5,145 nucleotides of DNA, taken from NCBI GenBank assembly GCA_022710245.1, contig JAKLHH010000666.1, positions 1 through 5,145 on the forward strand, in the 5' to 3' direction. The notes under the pieces were generated by a model. The model ran no database searches, was not told the origin of the DNA, and saw only the letters and a program-made list of their open reading frames with translations. Position numbers and translations under genes: made by a program. This document shows positions 1-5,145 of the stretch, in pieces (the stretch's first letter is position 1; the number at the start of each line of letters is the position of its first letter). This DNA comes from Myxococcota bacterium (GTDB lineage Bacteria > Myxococcota > Polyangia > GCA-2747355 > JAKLHH01).

Positions 1-655
1 GCGAGGGCTTCGAGTAGCAGTAGTGATCGTGCTTGGCCCCGGTCACCAGCTCCAGGCAGTGGAAGCCCACCTGCGGATCGGTGGCGGCGTCGGCGATCAC
101 CGCGGCCCCGCAGTCCCCCAGGCAGAGCGCCGCGATCTGGCCGTCGAAGGAGTGGCGGATCTCGCGCGTCGCCGTCTCGGCGAGCGGCATGTTCTGCTCG
201 CCCGAGACCACCATCCCGCAGCGCGCGACGCCGGCGCGGATCAGGCCCTGCAGCACGTAGAGCCCGTTGAACATGCCGGCGCAGGCGTTGACCACGTCGA
301 AGGTCTGCGCGCGCTTCGCGCCCAGCGCGCGCCGCACCAGCACCGCCGTCGCGGGCTCGAAGCTGAACTCGTCGGGGCGGTGGTGCTTGGAGATGCTCGT
401 GCAGATGATCACGTCGAGGTCGCCCGCGGCGTGGCGTGAGCCCGCCAGCGCCCGCTCGGCGGCCTTGATCGCCAGGTCGGCGGCGTACTCGCCGACGGCG
501 ACGCGCCGCTCGTGGATCCCCGTGATGCGCTCGAGATCCCAGCGCGGCCGCCGGCGGCAGGAGGAGAGGAGCTCCTCCATCGTCTGCACCTGCTCGGGGA
601 GATAGACGCCCAGGCTCTCCAGCCGCAGCTTCACCCTCTCAGGCACGGCTCCCAT
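1..655 (-). CDS. KAS III-type ketosynthase (FabH/OleA-like), 3' part outside window
   Basis: A thiolase-superfamily condensing enzyme, of the type that joins an acyl-CoA to an acyl-ACP or to a second acyl-CoA in fatty acid, olefin or polyketide synthesis; cytoplasmic. The 218 visible residues form the N-terminal half. Cys125 in VVNACAGMFNG is the expected acyl-accepting nucleophile. An FEPATA segment (Glu100) and a later CLGDCGAAVI stretch (179-188) fit the fold. The NAC-x-G-x-x-NG form and FEPATA resemble OleA (head-to-head acyl-CoA condensation) more than classical FabH, but this rests on remembered family patterns. The catalytic His and Asn lie in the missing C-terminal half, so activity cannot be judged. 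ATG at 655 lies 17 nt inside the upstream ATPase gene. A GTG at 646, with AAGGA 8 nt before it, is an equally good or better start (three residues shorter). The overlap implies translation coupled to the ATPase. The truncation is only the window edge. Confidence 0.85.
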   Translation of the reverse strand, partial: MGAVPERVKLRLESLGVYLPEQVQTMEELLSSCRRRPRWDLERITGIHERRVAVGEYAADLAIKAAERALAGSRHAAGDLDVIICTSISKHHRPDEFSFEPATAVLVRRALGAKRAQTFDVVNACAGMFNGLYVLQGLIRAGVARCGMVVSGEQNMPLAETATREIRHSFDGQIAALCLGDCGAAVIADAATDPQVGFHCLELVTGAKHDHYCYSKPS

Positions 656-1922
656 CCTTCTGCTGGCTCTCGGCCGGCGTCGGCTCGGCCCCCACGCCAC
701 GCGTCGCGACGCGGCGATCGGGGACCGGCACCTTCGCCTGCGGATCGGGCGGCTGGGCGACGGCCGCGCGCGCCGGGTCGGCGTCGACCGCGAAGAGCCC
801 CACGTAGAGCGCGAGGAGCGCCGCGCGCGGGCTCTGTCCCGCCGGCACCCGCGGCGCGGTGAAGACCGGCCGGGAGCCCGCGTGGCGGCGCAGCTCCTCG
901 ACCACCGCGGCGTGCGCGGCGGCCGCCGACTCCTGCGCCCGGCGGTGCGTCTCCAGGCGCTCGATGAAGGTCCGCACGCGCTCGCGCTCGCCGGCCCCGC
1001 CGAGGAGGGCCGTCGCGCGCTCGACCGAGCGCTCCAGCTCCAGCGCCTCGGGGACGAAGGGCTCGTCCACGCGGTTGACGATGAAGGCGTGCGTGCGGCA
1101 GCCGTGCGAGCGCAGGCGCCGGTCGATCTCGATCGCCTCCGAGAGGCGGTTGGCGTCGGGAGCGCAGACGATGACGAAGGCGGTCCGCGGGTCGCGGAGC
1201 AGCTCGCCCACCACCAGCCCGCGCGCGCGGAAGCTGCCCATCAGGTCGCCGAAGGCGGCGAAGAAGCCCACCGTCTCCTCGATGAACTCCTCGCCGGCGA
1301 CCCGCGACATCAGGGCCAGCGCGGTGCTCCCGGCGCGGCTCCAGAGGCGTCGCGCCCAGGACGCCGAGGCGTCGCGCGGCTTGAACCAGCGGGTCACGCG
1401 CTCGCTGAAGAAGGTGGCGATGCGATCGGGGGCCTCGAGGAAGTCGAGCGCGTTGCTGGTCGGGGGCGTGTCGAGGACCAGCCGGTCGAAGTCGCCGCTG
1501 CGGCTCAGCTCGTGCAGCCGCTCGACAGCCATGTACTCCAGCGTCCCGGCGAGGCTGCGCGACATGTGCTGGTAGAAGCGGTTGGCGAGGAGCGACTCCC
1601 GCCGCGCCTGGTCGGTGACCAGGAGCGAGATCATGTGGTCGAAGGTCGCCGAGGGGTCGAGCATCAGCGCGCTCAGCCTCCCCTCCGGGTGCATGCGCCG
1701 GAAGGAGGTGACCTCGACCGGGTCGTTGGTCAGGGCGGCGACGTTGAGCGCATCGGCCAGACGGCGAGCCGGGTCGATGGTGAGGACCAGCGAGCGGCGC
1801 CCGGTCGCTGCCAGGTGCAGCGCGAGCACCGCCGAGAGCGTGGTCTTGCCCACGCCCCCGGGGCCGAGGCAGACGACCAGCGGGGCGGCGTCGATGACCT
1901 GGGCGAGGCCGGGCGCGGACAT
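639..1922 (-). CDS. ArsA/Get3-family ATPase lacking the signature lysine
   Basis: A 427-residue cytoplasmic P-loop ATPase of the SIMIBI class, ArsA/Get3/TRC40 family. Its P-loop is GPGGVGKTT (20-28) with Walker A Lys26. Switch I is TIDPARRLADAL (48-59) with the conserved Asp50. Switch II is LDTPPTSNALDFL (150-162). A helical stretch with SLAGTLEYMAVERL (123-136) is typical of bacterial ArsA-like proteins. The position normally held by the intermonomer signature Lys is Pro21, and the usual Gly-His after switch II is Ser-Asn (156-157). The core ends near residue 379; a 48-residue Pro/Ala-rich tail follows. ATG 1922 is chosen because it puts the P-loop about 20 residues from the N terminus. In-frame starts at 2066 or 2174 would add a low-complexity leader across the promoter region. 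It is divergent from a second ArsA-like gene and overlaps the ketosynthase gene downstream. Family is certain; tail-anchored-protein targeting, oxyanion transport or another role is not decided. Confidence 0.9.
   Translation of the reverse strand: MSAPGLAQVIDAAPLVVCLGPGGVGKTTLSAVLALHLAATGRRSLVLTIDPARRLADALNVAALTNDPVEVTSFRRMHPEGRLSALMLDPSATFDHMISLLVTDQARRESLLANRFYQHMSRSLAGTLEYMAVERLHELSRSGDFDRLVLDTPPTSNALDFLEAPDRIATFFSERVTRWFKPRDASASWARRLWSRAGSTALALMSRVAGEEFIEETVGFFAAFGDLMGSFRARGLVVGELLRDPRTAFVIVCAPDANRLSEAIEIDRRLRSHGCRTHAFIVNRVDEPFVPEALELERSVERATALLGGAGERERVRTFIERLETHRRAQESAAAAHAAVVEELRRHAGSRPVFTAPRVPAGQSPRAALLALYVGLFAVDADPARAAVAQPPDPQAKVPVPDRRVATRGVGAEPTPAESQQKDGSRA
655..659 (-). promoter_or_regulatory. 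Shine-Dalgarno-like AAGGA inside the upstream ATPase gene
   Basis: On the minus strand AAGGA (659 to 655) overlaps the possible ATG start of the ketosynthase and sits 8 nt before the in-frame GTG at 646. That is better spacing than anything available to the ATG, so it argues for the GTG start and an 8-nt rather than 17-nt overlap with the ATPase gene. It is short and could be chance. Confidence 0.4.
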
Positions 1923-1950
1923 GGGCGCATTCTCGTCGGTGGCGCGGCCG

Positions 1951-1979
1951 TTGACAAGCTTGATGAGCCGTCGTGTAGC
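1951..1979 (+). promoter_or_regulatory. Candidate sigma70-type promoter for the plus-strand ATPase-kinase genes
   Basis: A perfect -35 TTGACA (1951-1956) is followed after 17 bp by TGTAGC (1974-1979), a weak 3/6 match to TATAAT. Transcription would begin near 1986 and give a leader of roughly 95 nt before ATG 2083. The -35 and spacing are good; the -10 is poor, so it may need an activator or be fortuitous. Confidence 0.4.
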
Positions 1980-2001
1980 GTCCTGGTGACGCAGCGTCAG
2001 G

Positions 2002-2019
2002 TCAGACTCCTCAGACTCC
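2002..2019 (+). repeat. Tandem 9-bp repeat TCAGACTCC x2
   Basis: TCAGACTCC occurs at 2002-2010 and again at 2011-2019, followed by a partial TCAGG. It lies between the arms of the inverted repeat and covers the spacer and -10 area of the minus-strand promoter candidate, so it could be an operator or simple slippage. Confidence 0.6.
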
Positions 2020-2032
2020 TCAGGCTTGTCAA
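2004..2032 (-). promoter_or_regulatory. Candidate sigma70-type promoter for the minus-strand ATPase-ketosynthase genes
   Basis: On the minus strand a perfect TTGACA (2032 to 2027) stands 17 bp before GAGTCT (2009 to 2004), which is a poor -10. Transcription would begin near 1997 and leave a leader of about 75 nt before ATG 1922. It faces the plus-strand candidate, so the two transcripts would overlap slightly at their 5' ends. Confidence 0.3.
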
Positions 2033-2082
2033 CGCCGCCGGAGCAGCTCACAATCGGAGGTTGCATCGTCCGGATATGGAGT

Positions 2083-2982
2083 ATGGAGATCAGCTTCGCG
2101 CCGCCACTCGACGACCTGCTCGACCATCGGGATCTGATCCTGGTGACCGGCAAGGGGGGAACCGGCAAGAGCACCCTGGTCGCGGCGCTGGCCGAGCTGG
2201 CGGCGCGGCGCCGAGGCGGCGCCCTCGCCGTCGAGCTCTCCGTTCATCCGAGGCTCCCCGAGATGCTGGACCCGGCCAGCGGCGTGCGCACGCTCCGCCT
2301 CGACGCGGAGGACGTCGTGGGCAACGTCCTCGGGCGGCTCCTCCACCTGCCGGCCGTCGTGGGCGCTGTGCTGAAGAACCGCATCATCCGCGTCTTCATC
2401 CGCACCTCCCCGGCGATCCGCGAGATGATCCTCCTCGACGAGCTGCGCCACATCGTGGAGCGTGCGGCGAGGGAGGGGCGACCGGTGATCGTCGACCTGC
2501 CGGCGAGCGGCCACGCGGTCAGCTTCCTCGACACCCCTCGCGCCGTGCACCGCATGCTGCGCGTGGGTCCGCTGGCGGACGTGGCAGCGCGCGCCGAGGC
2601 GCTGCTCCTCGACCCCAGGCGCACCGAGCTGGTGGTCGTCGCGCTCCCCGAGGAGCTGCCCATCAACGAGACGATCGAGCTGGTTCGACGCGCGACCGAG
2701 ATCGGCGTCGCCAGCCGGACCGTGGTGGTCAACCAGGTCCCCGCCGCGGCGATGGCCGCCGAGGACCGTGCCCTCCTCGACCTGCTGGGCCGTCAGGGCG
2801 ACGAGGCGCTCGGCCGCTTCGCCGACGCTGCCCAGAGCGAGCTCCTCGGCGTCGAGCAGGCGCGTGCGCAGATCGACCGGCTGCGTGGCGCGCTCAGCGC
2901 CGCGGTGATCGAGCTGCCGCGCACCCCTGCCCTCGATCTGCGCGGCTGTGTGCGCACCGTGGTAGAGGCGCTGGGCGCCTGA
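2083..2982 (+). CDS. ArsA/Get3-like ATPase with signature lysine but no switch I aspartate
   Basis: A 299-residue cytoplasmic P-loop protein, shorter than Get3 (about 350). The P-loop TGKGGTGKST (22-31) has both the signature Lys24 and Walker A Lys29. Switch II is VDLPASGHAVSFL (137-149), with the Gly143-His144 pair typical of the family. An SPAIREMILLDEL helix follows a hydrophobic segment rich in Leu, Val and Ile, as in the family's helical domain. Where switch I normally reads DPA, this protein has ELSVHPRL (51-58), placing Ser53 at the catalytic Asp. It therefore probably hydrolyses ATP poorly by itself and is best explained as partner of the divergent ATPase. ATG 2083 is preferred; the only SD-like sequences are GGAT 7 nt away and GGAGG (2056-2060) 22 nt away, both imperfect. 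An in-frame TTG at 2026 would add 19 unconvincing residues. The kinase gene starts 29 nt downstream, so co-transcription is likely. Confidence 0.87.
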   Translation: MEISFAPPLDDLLDHRDLILVTGKGGTGKSTLVAALAELAARRRGGALAVELSVHPRLPEMLDPASGVRTLRLDAEDVVGNVLGRLLHLPAVVGAVLKNRIIRVFIRTSPAIREMILLDELRHIVERAAREGRPVIVDLPASGHAVSFLDTPRAVHRMLRVGPLADVAARAEALLLDPRRTELVVVALPEELPINETIELVRRATEIGVASRTVVVNQVPAAAMAAEDRALLDLLGRQGDEALGRFADAAQSELLGVEQARAQIDRLRGALSAAVIELPRTPALDLRGCVRTVVEALGA

Positions 2983-3011
2983 GCCGCCTGAGGTGAGGAT
3001 CGAGCCGGACC

Positions 3012-4742
3012 GTGGGCGATCAAGATCGGCAGCTGGGACAGTATCGCCTCCTCCGCCGGCTGGCTGTCGGAGGGATGGGGGAGATCTTCCTGGCTCGCCA
3101 GCGAGGTCCCGCCGGCTTCGACCGGCTGGTGGTGGTCAAGCAGCTGCTGCCTGAGCTGACCGCCGAGCCCCAGTTCGTGGAGCTCTTCATCGACGAGGCC
3201 CGCATCTCCGCGCAGCTCTCCCACCCCAACCTGGTGCAGATCTACGAGTTCGGACGTGAACAGGGGGCGTTCTTCCTGGCGATGGAGTACGTACCGGGGC
3301 CGAACCTGGCCCACCTCACCCGGCGCGCCCTGCAGCTCGGGAGACCGATCCCGCGGCCCCTGGCTGTCCACCTCGTCGCCGAGATCGCTCGCGGTCTGGA
3401 CTTCGCTCACCACGCGCGCGATGCCGAGGGCCGGTCGCTCCGCATCGTGCATCGCGACGTCAGCCCCCAGAACGTGCTGGTCTCCTACCAGGGCGATGTG
3501 AAGTTGATGGACTTCGGGATCGCCAAGGCCACCAACCGGCTGGTCCGCACCGAGGCTGGCGTGGTGCGAGGCAAGTACTCGTACATGGCGCCGGAGCAGG
3601 CCGAGGGGCGGGAGGTGGATGGGCGCACGGATGTGTTCGCGGCCGGGGTCCTCCTCTGGGAGCAGACCCTGAACCGCCGCCTCTTCGACGGTCAGAACCC
3701 GATCGACACGCTCCGCCTGGTGCTGGAGGGCGAGATCCCGAGACCCAGCGCCCTCGACCCGACCTACCCGCCTGACCTCGAGGCCGTGGTCCTCGAGGCC
3801 CTGAAGCGGCCGCTCGCCCTGCGGACCCAATCGGCGGCGGCGCTGGCAGCGGCCTTGCGGGACCACCTGACGCGGACCGGGTCCGTCGGTCGGGAGCAGC
3901 TGGCGGCCTGGGTGAGCGAGCTCTTCGGGCCGGAGCTGCGGAGCGAAGCCGTCGACGAGCGCTCCGGAGAGGACGGCGCGACGACGCTCCCGCTCGGCGG
4001 TACCGCCTCTCTCGCAGGAGGCGGTGCTCCGGTCACGGTCGCCGAGACCCAACACCGCCCCGAGCCCCAGCACCGCCCCGAGCCCCAGCACCGCCCCGAG
4101 CCCCAGCACCAGCACCTCCGGCCCGAGCTCGCCGACCCGCCCCGGGTCTGGGGCTGGCGCAGGTGGCTGGCGGCGGGGACGGCCGTGCTCCTCGGCGTCT
4201 CGCTCGGCTGGCTCGGGCTCTCGGCGCTGCGGAGCGCCGCCCCGCCACCCGTGTCCTCCTCGATGAGCCCCTCGGCGGATGCCGGGCCGAGCTCCGCTCG
4301 CGCGCCGGGGAGCGACGTGGGAGCTGCGCCCTCGCTCGCGGCCGCGGACGCGAGAGCGCCTACGGCTCGGGCCGCGACCTGGCCGGCCCGCTCGACGGCA
4401 GCCGGCGACTCTGGGCCGCCCCCGAGACCAGGCAAGACTCGTCGGACCAGGCGCCGGCCGCCCGAGAAGGCCACGCCCGAGAAGCCTCCGTCGAAGCAAT
4501 CCGCGCCGGTCGCCCGGGGCCTCCTGGTGGTCGCCTCCGAGCCCTGGGGCGCGGTGAGCATCGACGGGCGCGACCACGGTCAGACCGATCTCCAGATCGC
4601 CATCGCACCAGGGCCACACACCGTGGCGGTCCGTGTCTCCGATGGCCGCGGCGTACTGACGACGGTCACCCAGGTCGACCCCGGCAAGAAGACCAAGTGC
4701 CGCGTGACCGGCCGGACGCTCGTCTGCCACACTTCCCCTTGA
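3012..4742 (+). CDS. Transmembrane Ser/Thr protein kinase with C-terminal PEGA domain
   Basis: A 576-residue Hanks-type kinase. The cytoplasmic catalytic domain (about 11-285) has all key parts: Gly-rich loop VGGMGEIF (19-26), ATP-binding Lys43 with alphaC Glu62, catalytic loop HRDVSPQN (147-154, Asp149 and Asn154), DFG 167-169, and YMAPEQ (191-196). It should be active. A variable linker with QHRPEP repeats (347-368) leads to one membrane helix (about 385-406) preceded by basic residues, giving a cytoplasmic N terminus. Outside lie an Ala/Ser/Pro-rich stretch (about 407-467), a basic Arg/Lys/Pro stretch (about 468-500), and a PEGA-like domain (about 503-565) with VASEPWGAVSIDG and APGPHTVAV. 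Cys563 and Cys572 could form a disulfide. The GTG start has AGGTGAGGA upstream (2991-2999), 12 nt away, slightly far. It follows the ATPase by 29 nt and precedes a secreted protein by 37 nt, so phosphorylation of the ATPase and sensing in the periplasm are reasonable but unproven. Confidence 0.93.
   Translation: MGDQDRQLGQYRLLRRLAVGGMGEIFLARQRGPAGFDRLVVVKQLLPELTAEPQFVELFIDEARISAQLSHPNLVQIYEFGREQGAFFLAMEYVPGPNLAHLTRRALQLGRPIPRPLAVHLVAEIARGLDFAHHARDAEGRSLRIVHRDVSPQNVLVSYQGDVKLMDFGIAKATNRLVRTEAGVVRGKYSYMAPEQAEGREVDGRTDVFAAGVLLWEQTLNRRLFDGQNPIDTLRLVLEGEIPRPSALDPTYPPDLEAVVLEALKRPLALRTQSAAALAAALRDHLTRTGSVGREQLAAWVSELFGPELRSEAVDERSGEDGATTLPLGGTASLAGGGAPVTVAETQHRPEPQHRPEPQHRPEPQHQHLRPELADPPRVWGWRRWLAAGTAVLLGVSLGWLGLSALRSAAPPPVSSSMSPSADAGPSSARAPGSDVGAAPSLAAADARAPTARAATWPARSTAAGDSGPPPRPGKTRRTRRRPPEKATPEKPPSKQSAPVARGLLVVASEPWGAVSIDGRDHGQTDLQIAIAPGPHTVAVRVSDGRGVLTTVTQVDPGKKTKCRVTGRTLVCHTSP
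4050..4109 (+). repeat. 18-bp tandem repeat within the kinase linker (QHRPEP)
   Basis: Three consecutive 18-bp units (4050-4067, 4068-4085, 4086-4103) encode QHRPEP three times; the last two are identical and the first differs by CAA for CAG. A partial unit then gives QHQH. The unit is a multiple of three, so copy changes keep the frame and only alter the length of the linker just before the membrane helix. Confidence 0.9.
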
Positions 4743-4779
4743 AGGCTCGCGGCGATTGCTGACATGATCCGAACCATCG

Positions 4780-5145
4780 ATGGCTTCCCCACCCGCAGCA
4801 GCAAGAAGCATCGGTCTCTCGGCCTTCTGCCTCGCCTTGTGCTGTATCGCCTCGTCTGCGTCTGCGGGTGATTTGCCCTCCACCGCGGAGCGTCCGAAGG
4901 ACGCGAGCAGGGCGAATTCGCCCACCCGCTGGCTGGCCCAGGCCGAGCAGCACTGGCGCGACCTCGACTACGAGCTGGTCGTCGAGGCGGCGACCCGCGC
5001 CCAGAGGGCCGCGGGGGCCTCGCGGAGCGAGCGTGTCCGGGCGCTGCGGCTGCAGGGCTCGGCGCTGGTGGTGCTCGGCCGCGCCAGCAAGGCCGAGCAG
5101 GCGTTCCGGGAGCTGCTCGCCCTCGATCCGGACCACGAGCTGCCC
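4780..5145 (+). CDS. Secreted TPR-like protein, 5' part only
   Basis: An open frame of 122 codons runs off the right edge. It starts with a Sec signal peptide: a short N-region with Arg9, hydrophobic core about 11-24, and a likely signal peptidase I site after Ala29 (SASA|GD). A short Ser/Asp/Pro-rich linker follows. From about residue 52 amphipathic helices begin, with WLAQAEQHWRDLDYELVVEAA and then GSALVVLGRASKAEQAF and ELLALDPDHELP. The second set matches the TPR helix-turn-helix pattern with its characteristic LDP ending. Similar periplasmic TPR proteins, often with further domains after the repeats, are common in myxobacteria, but the C-terminal part is not visible. ATG 4780 has no clear Shine-Dalgarno sequence; it was chosen because it gives a good signal peptide. 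The gene lies 37 nt after the kinase stop and is probably in the same operon, so it may share the periplasmic side with the PEGA domain. Confidence 0.8.
   Translation, partial: MASPPAAARSIGLSAFCLALCCIASSASAGDLPSTAERPKDASRANSPTRWLAQAEQHWRDLDYELVVEAATRAQRAAGASRSERVRALRLQGSALVVLGRASKAEQAFRELLALDPDHELP

Larger units (their letters stand above)
1949..2034. repeat. 11-bp perfect inverted repeat with 64-bp spacer
   Basis: CGTTGACAAGC at 1949-1959 recurs as its exact reverse complement GCTTGTCAACG at 2024-2034. The arm centres are about 75 bp apart, close to seven helical turns. Each arm contains TTGACA on the strand reading inward. It may be a pair of promoter -35 regions, a regulator's half-sites permitting looping, or both. 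Confidence 0.85.
1923..2082. promoter_or_regulatory. Divergent intergenic control region of the two ATPase genes
   Basis: This 160-bp stretch is the only sizeable non-coding region and must contain the promoters of both divergent gene sets. It is less GC-rich than its surroundings. It holds an 11-bp inverted repeat with a TTGACA on each strand, a palindromic CAAGCTTG at 1955-1962, and a tandem 9-bp repeat. No RNA gene or riboswitch was recognised. Confidence 0.75.

Noticed and set aside
2026..2082. TTG 2026 as the start of the plus-strand ATPase
   Set aside because: It overlaps the inverted-repeat arm, lacks a ribosome site, and adds 19 residues unlike the family N terminus.
1923..2174. N-terminal extension of the minus-strand ATPase to ATG 2066 or to 2174
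   Set aside because: The added residues are low in complexity, encoded by the repeat-rich control region, and the upper part overlaps the coding start of the divergent gene.
882..2996. Plus-strand open frame of about 700 codons opposite the minus-strand ATPase
   Set aside because: It is a GC-rich shadow: its translation is Arg/Ala/Gly-rich without domains, and the minus-strand frame has clear P-loop, switch I and switch II motifs.
4050..4109. Short repeats as a CRISPR array
   Set aside because: The 18-bp units are directly contiguous without spacers and lie in frame inside the kinase gene.
4743..4779. Terminator between the kinase and the secreted protein gene
   Set aside because: No GC-rich hairpin followed by a T run is visible in the 37-nt gap.
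4764..4873. Small ORF from ATG 4764
   Set aside because: It gives about 35 residues without features, while the overlapping frame from 4780 has a clear signal peptide and stays open to the window end.
2793..4925. Minus-strand open frame of about 710 codons opposite the kinase
   Set aside because: It is antisense to a kinase with every catalytic motif intact and has low-complexity translation with no recognisable domain.

Overview
This is a GC-rich window with codons strongly biased to G/C in third position. A transmembrane Ser/Thr kinase with the HRDVSPQNV catalytic loop and a C-terminal PEGA domain points to a myxobacterium or relative (Myxococcota, former Deltaproteobacteria). That placement is an inference from protein style; there is no rRNA or other marker gene in the window.

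Layout: two divergent gene sets leave one roughly 160-bp intergenic region (1923-2082). Leftwards (minus strand) run an ArsA/Get3-family ATPase (1922-639) and, overlapping its 3' end, a thiolase-fold ketosynthase of the KAS III (FabH/OleA-like) type, cut by the left edge. Rightwards (plus strand) run a second, shorter ArsA/Get3-like ATPase (2083-2982), a membrane-anchored Ser/Thr kinase with a periplasmic PEGA domain (3012-4742), and the start of a secreted protein with a TPR-like helical region, cut by the right edge. Plus-strand gaps are 29 and 37 nt with no visible terminator, so this side is probably one transcript.

The main observation is that the two ATPases look like complementary halves of one asymmetric enzyme. 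The minus-strand protein keeps the switch I Asp but has lost the signature Lys of the deviant Walker A motif. The plus-strand protein keeps the signature Lys but has Ser where the switch I Asp should be, while keeping the Gly-His of switch II that its partner lacks. A heterodimer would be expected to have one competent ATP site. The shared upstream region holds an 11-bp perfect inverted repeat whose arms each contain a consensus TTGACA -35 box, one per strand and facing each other, which suggests coupled control of the two halves. Association of this pair with a lipid-type ketosynthase and a PEGA kinase hints at an envelope-linked role, but the substrate cannot be read from the sequence.
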